From an uncultured Desulfovibrio sp. (lineage in GTDB: Bacteria > Desulfobacterota > Desulfovibrionia > Desulfovibrionales > Desulfovibrionaceae): a DNA stretch of 12,233 nt. Shown here piece after piece: positions 5,830-12,233 of the stretch. The notes under the pieces are model-generated. The model saw only the letters and a list, made by a program, of their open reading frames with translations, was not told the origin of the DNA and made no database searches. A program made the position numbers and the translations under genes. Position 1 is the first letter of the stretch. The number at the start of each line of letters is the position of its first letter. The DNA is taken from NCBI GenBank assembly GCA_947177645.1, contig CAMWVJ010000007.1, positions 1-12,233 on the forward strand. Reading direction: 5' to 3'.

Positions 5830-6959
5830 TGGACTTCGCCCCCGCGCACAGCCCCTTTGACGACGACACGCCCGCCTATGCGGATGTGGCCCGCGCCGCC
5901 CGAAAAGCGGCCGCCGGCGAACGCCTTGAGCGCGCGGACGCCGAAGCCCTCTATTACCGCGCGAGCCTGCTCACCCTGGCGCGCCTCGCCAACGCCATGC
6001 GCCTTCGGCTGCATCCCGAGCCTGTCGTCACCTATGTGGGCGACAGGAATATCAATTATTCCAATGTCTGCGTCTGCGGCTGCCGCTTCTGCGCCTTTTT
6101 CCGCCCGCCGGAGCATCCCGAGGGCTATGTCATCACCCGCGAGGAACTGACGCAGAAAATCGAGGAGACCCTGCGCCTCGGCGGCACGCAGATCCTGCTG
6201 CAGGGCGGCCACCATCCCGACCTGCCGCTGGAGTGGTACGAGGATCTTTTGCGCTGGATGCGCGCCACCTGGCCCAACCTGCATATCCACGCCTTTTCGC
6301 CGCCCGAGATCTGGTTCTGGTCGGAAAAGTTCGGCCTGCCTGTTACTGAAGTCCTGCGCAGGCTCAGGGAAGCGGGGCTCGACTCCGTGCCCGGTGGCGG
6401 TGCCGAAGTGCTCCAGAATGACGTGCGCCGCCAGGTCTCGCCCAACAAATGCTCGGCCGATGCGTGGCTTTCCGTCATGGAGGCCGCCCACGGCCTCGGC
6501 ATGAAGACCACGGCCACCATGATGTTCGGCCATGAGGAGGAACCGGGCCACCGGCTCGACCACCTTTTCGCCCTGCGCGCCGTGCAGGACAGGACCCACG
6601 GCTTCACCGCCTTCATCCCCTGGACCTTCCAGCCGGCGAACACGCGCATCCGCTGCCAGAGCCTGCCCGCGCCGGCATATCTGCGCCTGCTCGCGGTCTC
6701 GCGGCTCGTGCTCGACAACATCCCCAATATCCAGGCCTCGTGGGTGACCATGGGGCCGCAGATAGCGCAGTTGGCGCTCTTCTACGGCGCCAACGATTTC
6801 GGCTCGCTGATGATCGAGGAGAATGTGGTCGCCGCGGCCGGCGTTTCCTACCGCATGACCCGCAAGGAGATCGAGGCCGTCATCCGCGCGGCCGGCTTCA
6901 CGCCGGTGCAGCGCACCATGGATTACCGCCCGGTGGGCGAGGCGGCCACCCATGCCTGA
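5829..6959 (+). CDS. mqnC: Cyclic dehypoxanthine futalosine synthase (MqnC), radical SAM
   Basis: The 376-residue radical SAM enzyme converts dehypoxanthine futalosine to the cyclic spiro compound used by MqnD. The cluster cysteines are C81, C85 and C88 in CVCGCRFC, with an additional cysteine, C83, inside the loop. MqnC-specific stretches are present: TQILLQGGHHPDLPLEWYED, IHAFSPPEIW, GLDSVPGGGAEVL, TTATMMFGHEEEPGHR, FTAFIPWTFQPANT, NIQASWVTMGPQIAQ and YGANDFGSLMIEENV. I prefer the ATG at 5829 because AAGGAG sits 8 bases upstream; an in-frame ATG at 5823 is only 2 bases from that site. It is clearly paralogous to the preceding mqnE, and the end overlaps mqnA by 8 bases. Confidence 0.96.
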   Translation: MDFAPAHSPFDDDTPAYADVARAARKAAAGERLERADAEALYYRASLLTLARLANAMRLRLHPEPVVTYVGDRNINYSNVCVCGCRFCAFFRPPEHPEGYVITREELTQKIEETLRLGGTQILLQGGHHPDLPLEWYEDLLRWMRATWPNLHIHAFSPPEIWFWSEKFGLPVTEVLRRLREAGLDSVPGGGAEVLQNDVRRQVSPNKCSADAWLSVMEAAHGLGMKTTATMMFGHEEEPGHRLDHLFALRAVQDRTHGFTAFIPWTFQPANTRIRCQSLPAPAYLRLLAVSRLVLDNIPNIQASWVTMGPQIAQLALFYGANDFGSLMIEENVVAAAGVSYRMTRKEIEAVIRAAGFTPVQRTMDYRPVGEAATHA

Positions 6960-7788
6960 GACCGTGCTGCGCATGGGGCGCATCAGCTATCTCAACGTGC
7001 TGCCCATCTACCATCCGCTCGAGGCCGGCATCCTGCCGCACGACTATGAACTCGTCGCCGGGCCGCCCGCGCTGCTCAACGACATGATGGGCCGCGGCGA
7101 GCTGCATGTCTCCTCCTGCTCCTGCTTCGAGTACGCGCGCCGGCCGGAGCGGTATTACCTCGTGGACGACCTTTCCATCGGCTCGCGCGGGCCGGTGATG
7201 AGCGTGCTTCTGCTCTCGCGCGTGCCCGTGGGGGAGCTTGGCGGCCACGAGATCCTTATCAGCGGCGAGAGCCACACTTCCGTGGCCCTTTTGCGCCTGC
7301 TCATGCGCGACCGCTACCGGCAGGCCGTCACCTACAGGACGGGCCAGGTCTCGCCGGCCCTGCGCTCGGCAACGCCGCCCACGGCCTTTCTCGCCATCGG
7401 CGACGAGGCCCTGCGCCTCAGGCAGCATCCCGACTATCCCTACCGCGTGGATCTCGCCGAGGCATGGCGTGACTGGACGGGCCTGCCCTTTATTTTCGGC
7501 GTCTGGGTGGTGAGCCGGGACGCGGCCGAGCGCGGCCTCTTCCGCGACGACCCGGGCGAGCTTTTGCGCCGCGGGCGCGACTGGGGCCTCGCGCACATGG
7601 ATGTCATCCTCGACCTCACGGGGCACGGCTGCCCACTGAGCCGCGAAGACCTCGCCTTCTACTACCGCGAAGGGCTTGTCTACAGCCTGGGGGCGGAAGA
7701 ATTGCGCGGCCTTCACCTCTTTTATGAAAAACTCGCGGCTGCCGGCATCATCGCCGCCGTGCCGCCACTGCGCTTTTTCTCGCTCTAA
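6952..7788 (+). CDS. mqnA: Chorismate dehydratase (MqnA)
   Basis: The 278-residue protein removes water from chorismate to form 3-enolpyruvylbenzoate, the entry step of the futalosine route. Like MqnD it has a two-lobed periplasmic-binding-protein-like fold but no signal peptide. Family motifs are GRISYLNVLPIYHPLE (9-24), SSCSCFEYARRPERYYL near 54-70, SIGSRGPVMSVLLLS near 74-88 and FIFGVWVV near 180. The start overlaps the mqnC end by 8 bases and uses a GAGGCGG-type site inside mqnC. It is the last gene of the operon and a strong terminator follows within 20 bases. Order in the operon (E, C, A) does not follow reaction order (A, E, hydrolase, C, D). Confidence 0.95.
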   Translation: MPETVLRMGRISYLNVLPIYHPLEAGILPHDYELVAGPPALLNDMMGRGELHVSSCSCFEYARRPERYYLVDDLSIGSRGPVMSVLLLSRVPVGELGGHEILISGESHTSVALLRLLMRDRYRQAVTYRTGQVSPALRSATPPTAFLAIGDEALRLRQHPDYPYRVDLAEAWRDWTGLPFIFGVWVVSRDAAERGLFRDDPGELLRRGRDWGLAHMDVILDLTGHGCPLSREDLAFYYREGLVYSLGAEELRGLHLFYEKLAAAGIIAAVPPLRFFSL

Positions 7789-7807
7789 GCGGCCGCAGCC
7801 TGCACGC

Positions 7808-7848
7808 AAAAACGGGCGCCCCGGAACCTCCCGGAGCGCCCGTTTTTT
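7808..7848. terminator. Bidirectional intrinsic terminator between mqnA and the lipoprotein gene
   Basis: The left arm AAAAACGGGCGCCCCGG (7808-7824) pairs with CCGGAGCGCCCGTTTTT (7831-7847) with one mismatch, around a 6-base loop. A run of six T follows on the plus strand, and the run of five A on the left gives T on the minus strand. The structure can therefore stop transcripts from both mqnA and the convergent lipoprotein gene. Confidence 0.92.
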
Positions 7849-7869
7849 GGCGGAATTTTCCGCAAGAGC

Positions 7870-8724
7870 TTATTTCAGGGCCTTGAGGATGGCGTCGGCC
7901 GACACCTTGCCGAGCACCCTGCCGTCCACGATGACGGCCGGCAGCTCGCGCACGCCGTAGTATTGGCAGAGCTGGGTCGTCTGGTACATGTTCACATTGC
8001 CCGCATCGTAGCAATATTTGGCCACCTTGAGCTCGTCCTGCGCGGGCACCCGCGGCTTCCCGCGCGCAAGATAGGCGTAGTGGATGGGATAGTCCGTGGG
8101 CTGCGCCGTGGCGTCATATTCATTCTTAAAGGTCTTCACGGAGCCGGCGCGGCGCTGCGCCGCCTTGACCTCGTTCCAGCGGTCGAGCGCGTAGGTGAGA
8201 TAGGGCATGGCCTGCCCGGGCCTCGAATGGGCGATCCAGATGGCGAGGCCCATGAGGTCGGTGCCGTAATTTTCCGTGCTGTTGGCGAAAACGGCGATCT
8301 TGCATTCCTTCGGCGAGAGGGAGCGGCTTGCCGTTACCACGGCCTTCCACACTTCGGCGCTTTTGGGATTGGCGAAATTGAGCAGCACCAAAATCTCGTG
8401 CGGCGCCGTGCGCTCGCCGAAGACCACGGGATAGATCTCTTCGCGCCAGTTTTTGCGGTGCGCCGCCTCGCCCTCGATGGTGGGCTGGCCACCGCCCATG
8501 GCGCCGAGCATCTGCTGCCCCTCACTGGTGAACTCGCGCGTATTGGGGAGTTTCGCCTGCATGTAGGGATTGAAGGCATTGGCCCCGGCGCCGGGCGCGC
8601 CACCGGAAAGCGCCGCCTGCTCCGGCGCGGCGGGGGTCTGCCCGCTCCCGCCGCCGCTGCCGCCCGCGGCACAGCCCAGAAGCAGGAGCATCATCACCAG
8701 TGTGGGCACAAGTTTCCCGCGCAT
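7870..8724 (-). CDS. Lipoprotein with DsbA/thioredoxin-like fold lacking CxxC
   Basis: The 284-residue protein begins with a lipoprotein signal, MLLLLGC, with lipidated Cys at 18 and Ala at +2, which favours the outer membrane. A Gly/Pro/Ala-rich linker runs to about residue 50. The part from about 98 on looks like a DsbA-type thioredoxin fold. HEILVLLNFA (109-118) is the first strand, NPKS (119-122) stands where CPxC normally is, a helical insert covers about 150-200, and YGVRELPAVIVDGRVLGKV (256-274) holds the cis-proline-type LPAV and the last strands. Without the cysteine pair it should not be a standard disulfide oxidase. It keeps other cysteines, C141, C238 and C253. The start has GAGGTGG upstream and lies 24 bases after cbiK, so the two are probably one operon. 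The fold is inferred from motifs; function is unknown. Confidence 0.72.
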   Translation of the reverse strand: MRGKLVPTLVMMLLLLGCAAGGSGGGSGQTPAAPEQAALSGGAPGAGANAFNPYMQAKLPNTREFTSEGQQMLGAMGGGQPTIEGEAAHRKNWREEIYPVVFGERTAPHEILVLLNFANPKSAEVWKAVVTASRSLSPKECKIAVFANSTENYGTDLMGLAIWIAHSRPGQAMPYLTYALDRWNEVKAAQRRAGSVKTFKNEYDATAQPTDYPIHYAYLARGKPRVPAQDELKVAKYCYDAGNVNMYQTTQLCQYYGVRELPAVIVDGRVLGKVSADAILKALK

Positions 8725-8748
8725 CTTCCACCTCGTTGCTGAATTGAC

Positions 8749-9531
8749 CTAGGTTTCGCCGCAGGCCTCAGCCGCGGCGGTTTCCAGATGGCGCAGCCAG
8801 ATCCCGGCCACGCCCGGATATTCCACCAGTCCCTTGAGCACGGGCACGCACTCGTGCTGCTCGCCCTCGATGCGCGAGCGCCATGACCCGGCGCCTTCCC
8901 CCGCCATGTCGCGCAGGGCGTGCTGCCCCACCACCGACAGCAGGGGCATGAGCCACACCCGGCCCGACGTGAGCCTTGGCAGGATGGACGTGAGCGCCAT
9001 GGCGTCGCCCATGGTGCCCACATGGACGCGGGCGTCCAGCTTCCGCATGGCCGCCGCGAGATCCGCATAGCGGGCACCCCCGGCATGCCGGGCGCCGTGC
9101 CCCATGAGCACCACGTCCTCATGCGGGAGGCGCCTCTCGGGGAGATGCGCGGCCAGCGCCCGCGCCGCGGCCTCCACATCGGCTGGCTCCGCCAGAAGCG
9201 GGGCTCCCACCCGGCAGCAGAGGCCCAGATCCTGCACGGCTTCGGCGCAGGCGGCGCAGACTTCTTCATGCTCCGCGCCGGCGATGGCCTGCAGGGGCTG
9301 CACGGCCACGCGCTCATAGCGCTCGAAACTGAGCCTCTGCAAGGCCTTGAGCACGGAGTCGCTTTTCTGGCGCGCCCTTGCAAGGCGCTCGCGCAAGAGC
9401 GGCGAGGTGAAAGCCCAGCGCACGGACCAGCCGGCGAACCTCTCGCGCACCATCACGTCAAAGGCGTGCAGGGCCTGGCGCCCCTGCGGAGTGGCCGCGC
9501 CGAACGCCGCCAGAAGAATCGCCCTTCTCAT
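8749..9531 (-). CDS. cbiK: Sirohydrochlorin cobaltochelatase (CbiK, class II)
   Basis: The 260-residue protein inserts Co2+ into sirohydrochlorin for anaerobic cobalamin synthesis; in sulfate reducers related enzymes may also insert Fe2+ to make siroheme. It follows the CbiK family: RRAILLAAFG at 2-11, VQPLQAIAGAEHEEV at 77-91, VLMGHGARH (141-149) with the metal/catalytic His145, and PLLSVVGQHALRDMAGE (196-212) with the second His at 204. There is no signal peptide, so this is the cytoplasmic type. The usual TVEG-like motif, whose Glu helps bind metal, reads TMGD here (173-176). The start is uncertain: ATG at 9531 or 9537, neither with a strong ribosome site. The lipoprotein gene follows on the same strand and rfbD diverges. 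Confidence 0.88.
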   Translation of the reverse strand: MRRAILLAAFGAATPQGRQALHAFDVMVRERFAGWSVRWAFTSPLLRERLARARQKSDSVLKALQRLSFERYERVAVQPLQAIAGAEHEEVCAACAEAVQDLGLCCRVGAPLLAEPADVEAAARALAAHLPERRLPHEDVVLMGHGARHAGGARYADLAAAMRKLDARVHVGTMGDAMALTSILPRLTSGRVWLMPLLSVVGQHALRDMAGEGAGSWRSRIEGEQHECVPVLKGLVEYPGVAGIWLRHLETAAAEACGET

Positions 9532-9539
9532 GCGCATTC

Positions 9540-9568
9540 TTTGTACGTCACTTGCCCTCGGCCCGCAA
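9540..9568 (-). promoter_or_regulatory. Weak candidate promoter of cbiK
   Basis: On the minus strand TTGCGG (9568-9563) and TACAAA (9545-9540) are 17 bases apart and match the sigma-70 boxes at 3 and 4 of 6 positions. The transcript would start almost at the cbiK ATG, implying little or no leader, which would fit the lack of a ribosome site. This is weak evidence. Confidence 0.25.
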
Positions 9569-9592
9569 GCCGCGGCGGTCGCCCCGGCCATG

Positions 9593-9621
9593 TTGACCGT
9601 GCTGTGGCTTGGGGCTAGAGT
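9593..9621 (+). promoter_or_regulatory. Candidate promoter of the rfbD-DUF3179 operon
   Basis: TTGACC (9593-9598) and TAGAGT (9616-9621) are separated by 17 bases and match 5 and 4 of 6 consensus positions. Transcription would start near 9628, about 50 bases before the rfbD ATG at 9677, which has AGGAGG 6 bases upstream. Confidence 0.55.
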
Positions 9622-9676
9622 CGCGCCATACGGAACACAGGCGTGCGAACGCCGCATGGACGGCAGGAGGTCGGGC

Positions 9677-10558
9677 ATGGCGAAAGCATTGGTTCTCGGC
9701 GGGGCCACCGGCCTTGTGGGGCAGGCATTGACGCGGACACTCACGGACGCGGGCTGGGAAACGCGCGTCTTCAGCCGCACGGACGGCAACCTGCTCGACC
9801 TCGAGTTTCTGCGCGGGCTGCTGGAAGAGACCGGCGCCGACGTGGTATTCAACGCCCTCGGCTGGACGCGCGTGGACGCCGCCGAGGAGCATCCCGAAGA
9901 AGCGCTCCTCGCCAACCGCACCCTGCCGGACGCGCTGGCACGCACGCTGGCCGCCCTGGGGCACGGGCACCTCGTCCACTTCAGCACGGATTTTGTCTTT
10001 TCCGGGCCCCATGACGGCCCCTGGCGCGAAACCGACACCCCGCACCCCAAGAGCGTCTACGGGCGCACCAAGCTCGCCGGCGAGGAGGCCGTTTTGAGCG
10101 CGCTCCCGGAACGCAGCTGCGTGCTGCGCACGGCGTGGCTTTTCGGGCCCGGGCGCTCCAACTTCGTGGATGTCATCCTCAACGCCTGCCGCAAGCGCGA
10201 CGCCGTGAGCGTGGTGCATGACCAGATCGGCTCGCCCACCTATACCCTCGACCTCGCCCGCTGGACCGAGAAGCTGGCCCGCGCCCGCGCCACCGGCATC
10301 TGGCACGCGGTCAACAGCGGCGTGGCGAGCTGGTGCGAGCTCGCGAGCGAAGCCATCGCCCTCACCTCCGGCCCCTGCCGGGTGGAGCCCATCCCGGGCA
10401 GCGAATGGCCGCAGGCCGCGGAACGGCCGGCCTATTCCGCGCTCGACAACAGCAAGCTCGCGGAATTTCTGGGCGAAAAGCCCCGGCCCTGGCCCCGGGC
10501 GCTTCGGGAATACCTTTTCAGTGAATACGCGGGCGCCGAAGGGGGGAGCGCCCGCTGA
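9677..10558 (+). CDS. rfbD: dTDP-4-dehydrorhamnose reductase family (RmlD/RfbD)
   Basis: The 293-residue cytoplasmic NAD(P)H-dependent extended SDR enzyme reduces dTDP-4-dehydro-L-rhamnose to dTDP-L-rhamnose, a precursor of lipopolysaccharide and other glycans. The nucleotide-binding GGATGLVG is at 8-15, TRVDAAEEHPEEALLANRTLP at 64-84 has the RmlD pattern, and STDFVFSG at 103-110 is followed by the catalytic Y128-x3-K132 in VYGRTKLAGEE. DQIGSPTYTLDLA (182-194) matches the substrate-binding region. Length is normal. AGGAGG lies 6 bases before the start. The other rhamnose genes (rfbA, rfbB, rfbC) are not next to it, so the exact sugar substrate rests on family resemblance. The stop codon overlaps the start of the DUF3179 gene by one base. 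Confidence 0.88.
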   Translation: MAKALVLGGATGLVGQALTRTLTDAGWETRVFSRTDGNLLDLEFLRGLLEETGADVVFNALGWTRVDAAEEHPEEALLANRTLPDALARTLAALGHGHLVHFSTDFVFSGPHDGPWRETDTPHPKSVYGRTKLAGEEAVLSALPERSCVLRTAWLFGPGRSNFVDVILNACRKRDAVSVVHDQIGSPTYTLDLARWTEKLARARATGIWHAVNSGVASWCELASEAIALTSGPCRVEPIPGSEWPQAAERPAYSALDNSKLAEFLGEKPRPWPRALREYLFSEYAGAEGGSAR

Positions 10559-11787
10559 TGCGGCGGCCGCTCTTGCTTCCGGCCGGCCTCTTCGCCGTGG
10601 CGGCCGCGCTTGCGCTCCTCCTTTTTGGGGGCGCCCCGGCCGAGGCGCGCCCGCAGAACCTTGAGCAACTTGCCGACATCACGCGCTATCTCGTCGATGT
10701 GCCCATGCCCGGGACCATCACCTCGCTCTACCGGCCGCGTTACGACACCGTCGCCGAGGCCGATCTCAAGATGACCCACAACGAGCCGGCCTTCGTGGTC
10801 CTCTTCCCGGACGGCCCGCGCATCTACCCGCAGCGCTATCTCGTCTGGCATCAGGTGGTCAACGAGCTCATCAACGACCACGCCTATGCCGTCACCTACT
10901 GCCCCATCACGGGCACCTTCATGGCCTATGACGCCTCCATGCAGGGCCTGAACCTCATCTTCGACGTGGAGAGCCACAGCGGCACCGGGGGCACGGCCGG
11001 CTTTCTCTATGACGGCAACAGCATCCTCACCGACCGCAATTCCGGCAGCCTCTGGTTGCAGGAGATGGGCATGGCCTTCGAGGGGCCGCTGCTCGGGCGT
11101 GGCATGCCCACCCTGCCCGTGTTCTGGACCACATGGGGCGCGGCGAGCCATGTCTATCCCGACGCGCCCGTGCTCGCCAAGCCGCGCGGCAGGCGCCCCT
11201 ACGGGCGCGACCCTTACGGCAGCTACCTCAAGAAGGACACCTATTACGACAACGACACCCTCGCCTACCAGCCCCGCTGGCTGGACAGGCGTTTTCACCG
11301 CAAGACGCCCATGCTCTGCCTGGAGTACGACCATTTCCTCCTCGCCGTGGACATCGCCTATGTGAAAAAAAAGGGCGCGGTGAATTTTTTTCTCGGCCCC
11401 GCGCCGCTTTTGGCCGTGCATGACAAGCGGCTCGACGTGGTGCGCATCTACAGCCGCCAGGTCTGGGCAGAACCCTTCCTGTTCATCATGCAGGACGGCA
11501 GCCTCACGGACATCAATACCAAAAGCACCTGGGACCCGGCCACAGGCAAGGCCACGGCCGGCAACATGCGCGGCGCCTCCATGAAGGAGTTTTTCGGGGT
11601 CTATTCCATGTGGTTCGCCTGGTACAGCCTCAACCCCGAGACCCTTGTCATCCCCGGGCCCGGCGAGGTGCCGGCGCACCTGCTCTCCACCGAGGCGCCG
11701 GGCGTGGGCGACACGCCGGAACTCCCCAAGGGCGGCCAAGGGAACGGCGCATTGCCTGGCGGCCCGCGCTGGGAGCCGGCGCTTTAG
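10558..11787 (+). CDS. Exported DUF3179 domain-containing protein
   Basis: The 409-residue protein has a signal peptide (hydrophobic core about 5-24, cleavage after AEA at 30) and so should reach the periplasm. Most of the rest matches DUF3179. Visible motifs are HNEPAFVVLFPDGPRIYPQRYLVWHQVVNE at 74-103, VTYCPITGTFMAYD at 112-125, ILTDRNSGSLWLQEMGMAFEG around 157-177 and LPVFWTTW. Cys115 and the TYCP motif are the most conserved point of the family, but no activity is established. The C-terminal 40 residues are Pro/Gly-rich and probably disordered. It overlaps the rfbD stop by one base with GGGGGAG about 9 bases upstream, so the two are translated together. This pairing hints at an envelope role but does not prove it. 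Confidence 0.88.
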   Translation: MRRPLLLPAGLFAVAAALALLLFGGAPAEARPQNLEQLADITRYLVDVPMPGTITSLYRPRYDTVAEADLKMTHNEPAFVVLFPDGPRIYPQRYLVWHQVVNELINDHAYAVTYCPITGTFMAYDASMQGLNLIFDVESHSGTGGTAGFLYDGNSILTDRNSGSLWLQEMGMAFEGPLLGRGMPTLPVFWTTWGAASHVYPDAPVLAKPRGRRPYGRDPYGSYLKKDTYYDNDTLAYQPRWLDRRFHRKTPMLCLEYDHFLLAVDIAYVKKKGAVNFFLGPAPLLAVHDKRLDVVRIYSRQVWAEPFLFIMQDGSLTDINTKSTWDPATGKATAGNMRGASMKEFFGVYSMWFAWYSLNPETLVIPGPGEVPAHLLSTEAPGVGDTPELPKGGQGNGALPGGPRWEPAL

Positions 11788-11793
11788 GCGCCG
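11777..11793. repeat. Short hairpin over the DUF3179 stop codon
   Basis: CGGCGC (11777-11782) and GCGCCG (11788-11793) flank a 5-base loop that includes the TAG stop. Only ATTTGGG follows, so termination would be inefficient at best. It may be chance in GC-rich DNA. Confidence 0.25.
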
Positions 11794-11815
11794 ATTTGGG
11801 CTGCGCCGGGCGCGC

Positions 11816-12233
<418 letters not shown>

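Noticed and set aside
5568-6983. 471-codon open frame on the minus strand across mqnC
   Set aside because: It mirrors mqnC and the end of mqnE, and its composition follows the codon bias of the sense strand.

Overview
The window is a stretch of GC-rich bacterial chromosome with short intergenic gaps. It best fits a Desulfovibrio-like sulfate reducer (Desulfovibrionaceae). The reasons are a futalosine-type menaquinone locus, a class II CbiK cobaltochelatase and a flavoredoxin-family protein. This is inference from gene content; there is no rRNA or other marker gene, so genus is not settled. I see no tRNA, rRNA, CRISPR array, insertion sequence or phage gene.

Region 1 (1-2070), visibly less GC-rich than the rest: two minus-strand genes for small proteins with export signals (a flavin-reductase/flavoredoxin-like protein cut by the window edge, and a cyclophilin-like-fold protein). 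A LysR-type regulator diverges from them across an AT-rich intergenic stretch. This looks like a small regulated redox or stress module.

Region 2 (2164-7848): menaquinone biosynthesis by the futalosine route. On the plus strand mqnE, mqnC and mqnA overlap end to start and form a tight operon. On the minus strand mqnD is followed 40 bases later by a NorM-type MATE efflux pump. A promoter-like sequence with a perfect TTGACA box and two inverted repeats lie in the mqnD/mqnE divergent gap. MqnA makes 3-enolpyruvylbenzoate from chorismate, MqnE makes aminofutalosine, MqnC makes the cyclic dehypoxanthine product, and MqnD releases 1,4-dihydroxy-6-naphthoate. The nucleosidase step (MqnB or an MTA/SAH nucleosidase) is not encoded here. 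A strong, apparently bidirectional hairpin terminator closes the operon.

Region 3 (7870-11787): on the minus strand, cbiK (sirohydrochlorin cobaltochelatase; one metal-site motif looks altered) followed by a lipoprotein with a DsbA/thioredoxin-like fold but no CxxC. Diverging on the plus strand, an RmlD/RfbD-type dTDP-4-dehydrorhamnose reductase overlaps by one base with an exported DUF3179 protein.

Region 4 (11899 to the end): the 5' third of gdhA, hexameric-type glutamate dehydrogenase.

Most genes are recognisable housekeeping or accessory metabolism. No wholly new system is evident. The points most worth a second look are the exported flavoredoxin-like protein with two well-formed starts, the DsbA-like lipoprotein without catalytic cysteines, the altered CbiK metal motif, and the efflux pump tied to mqnD.
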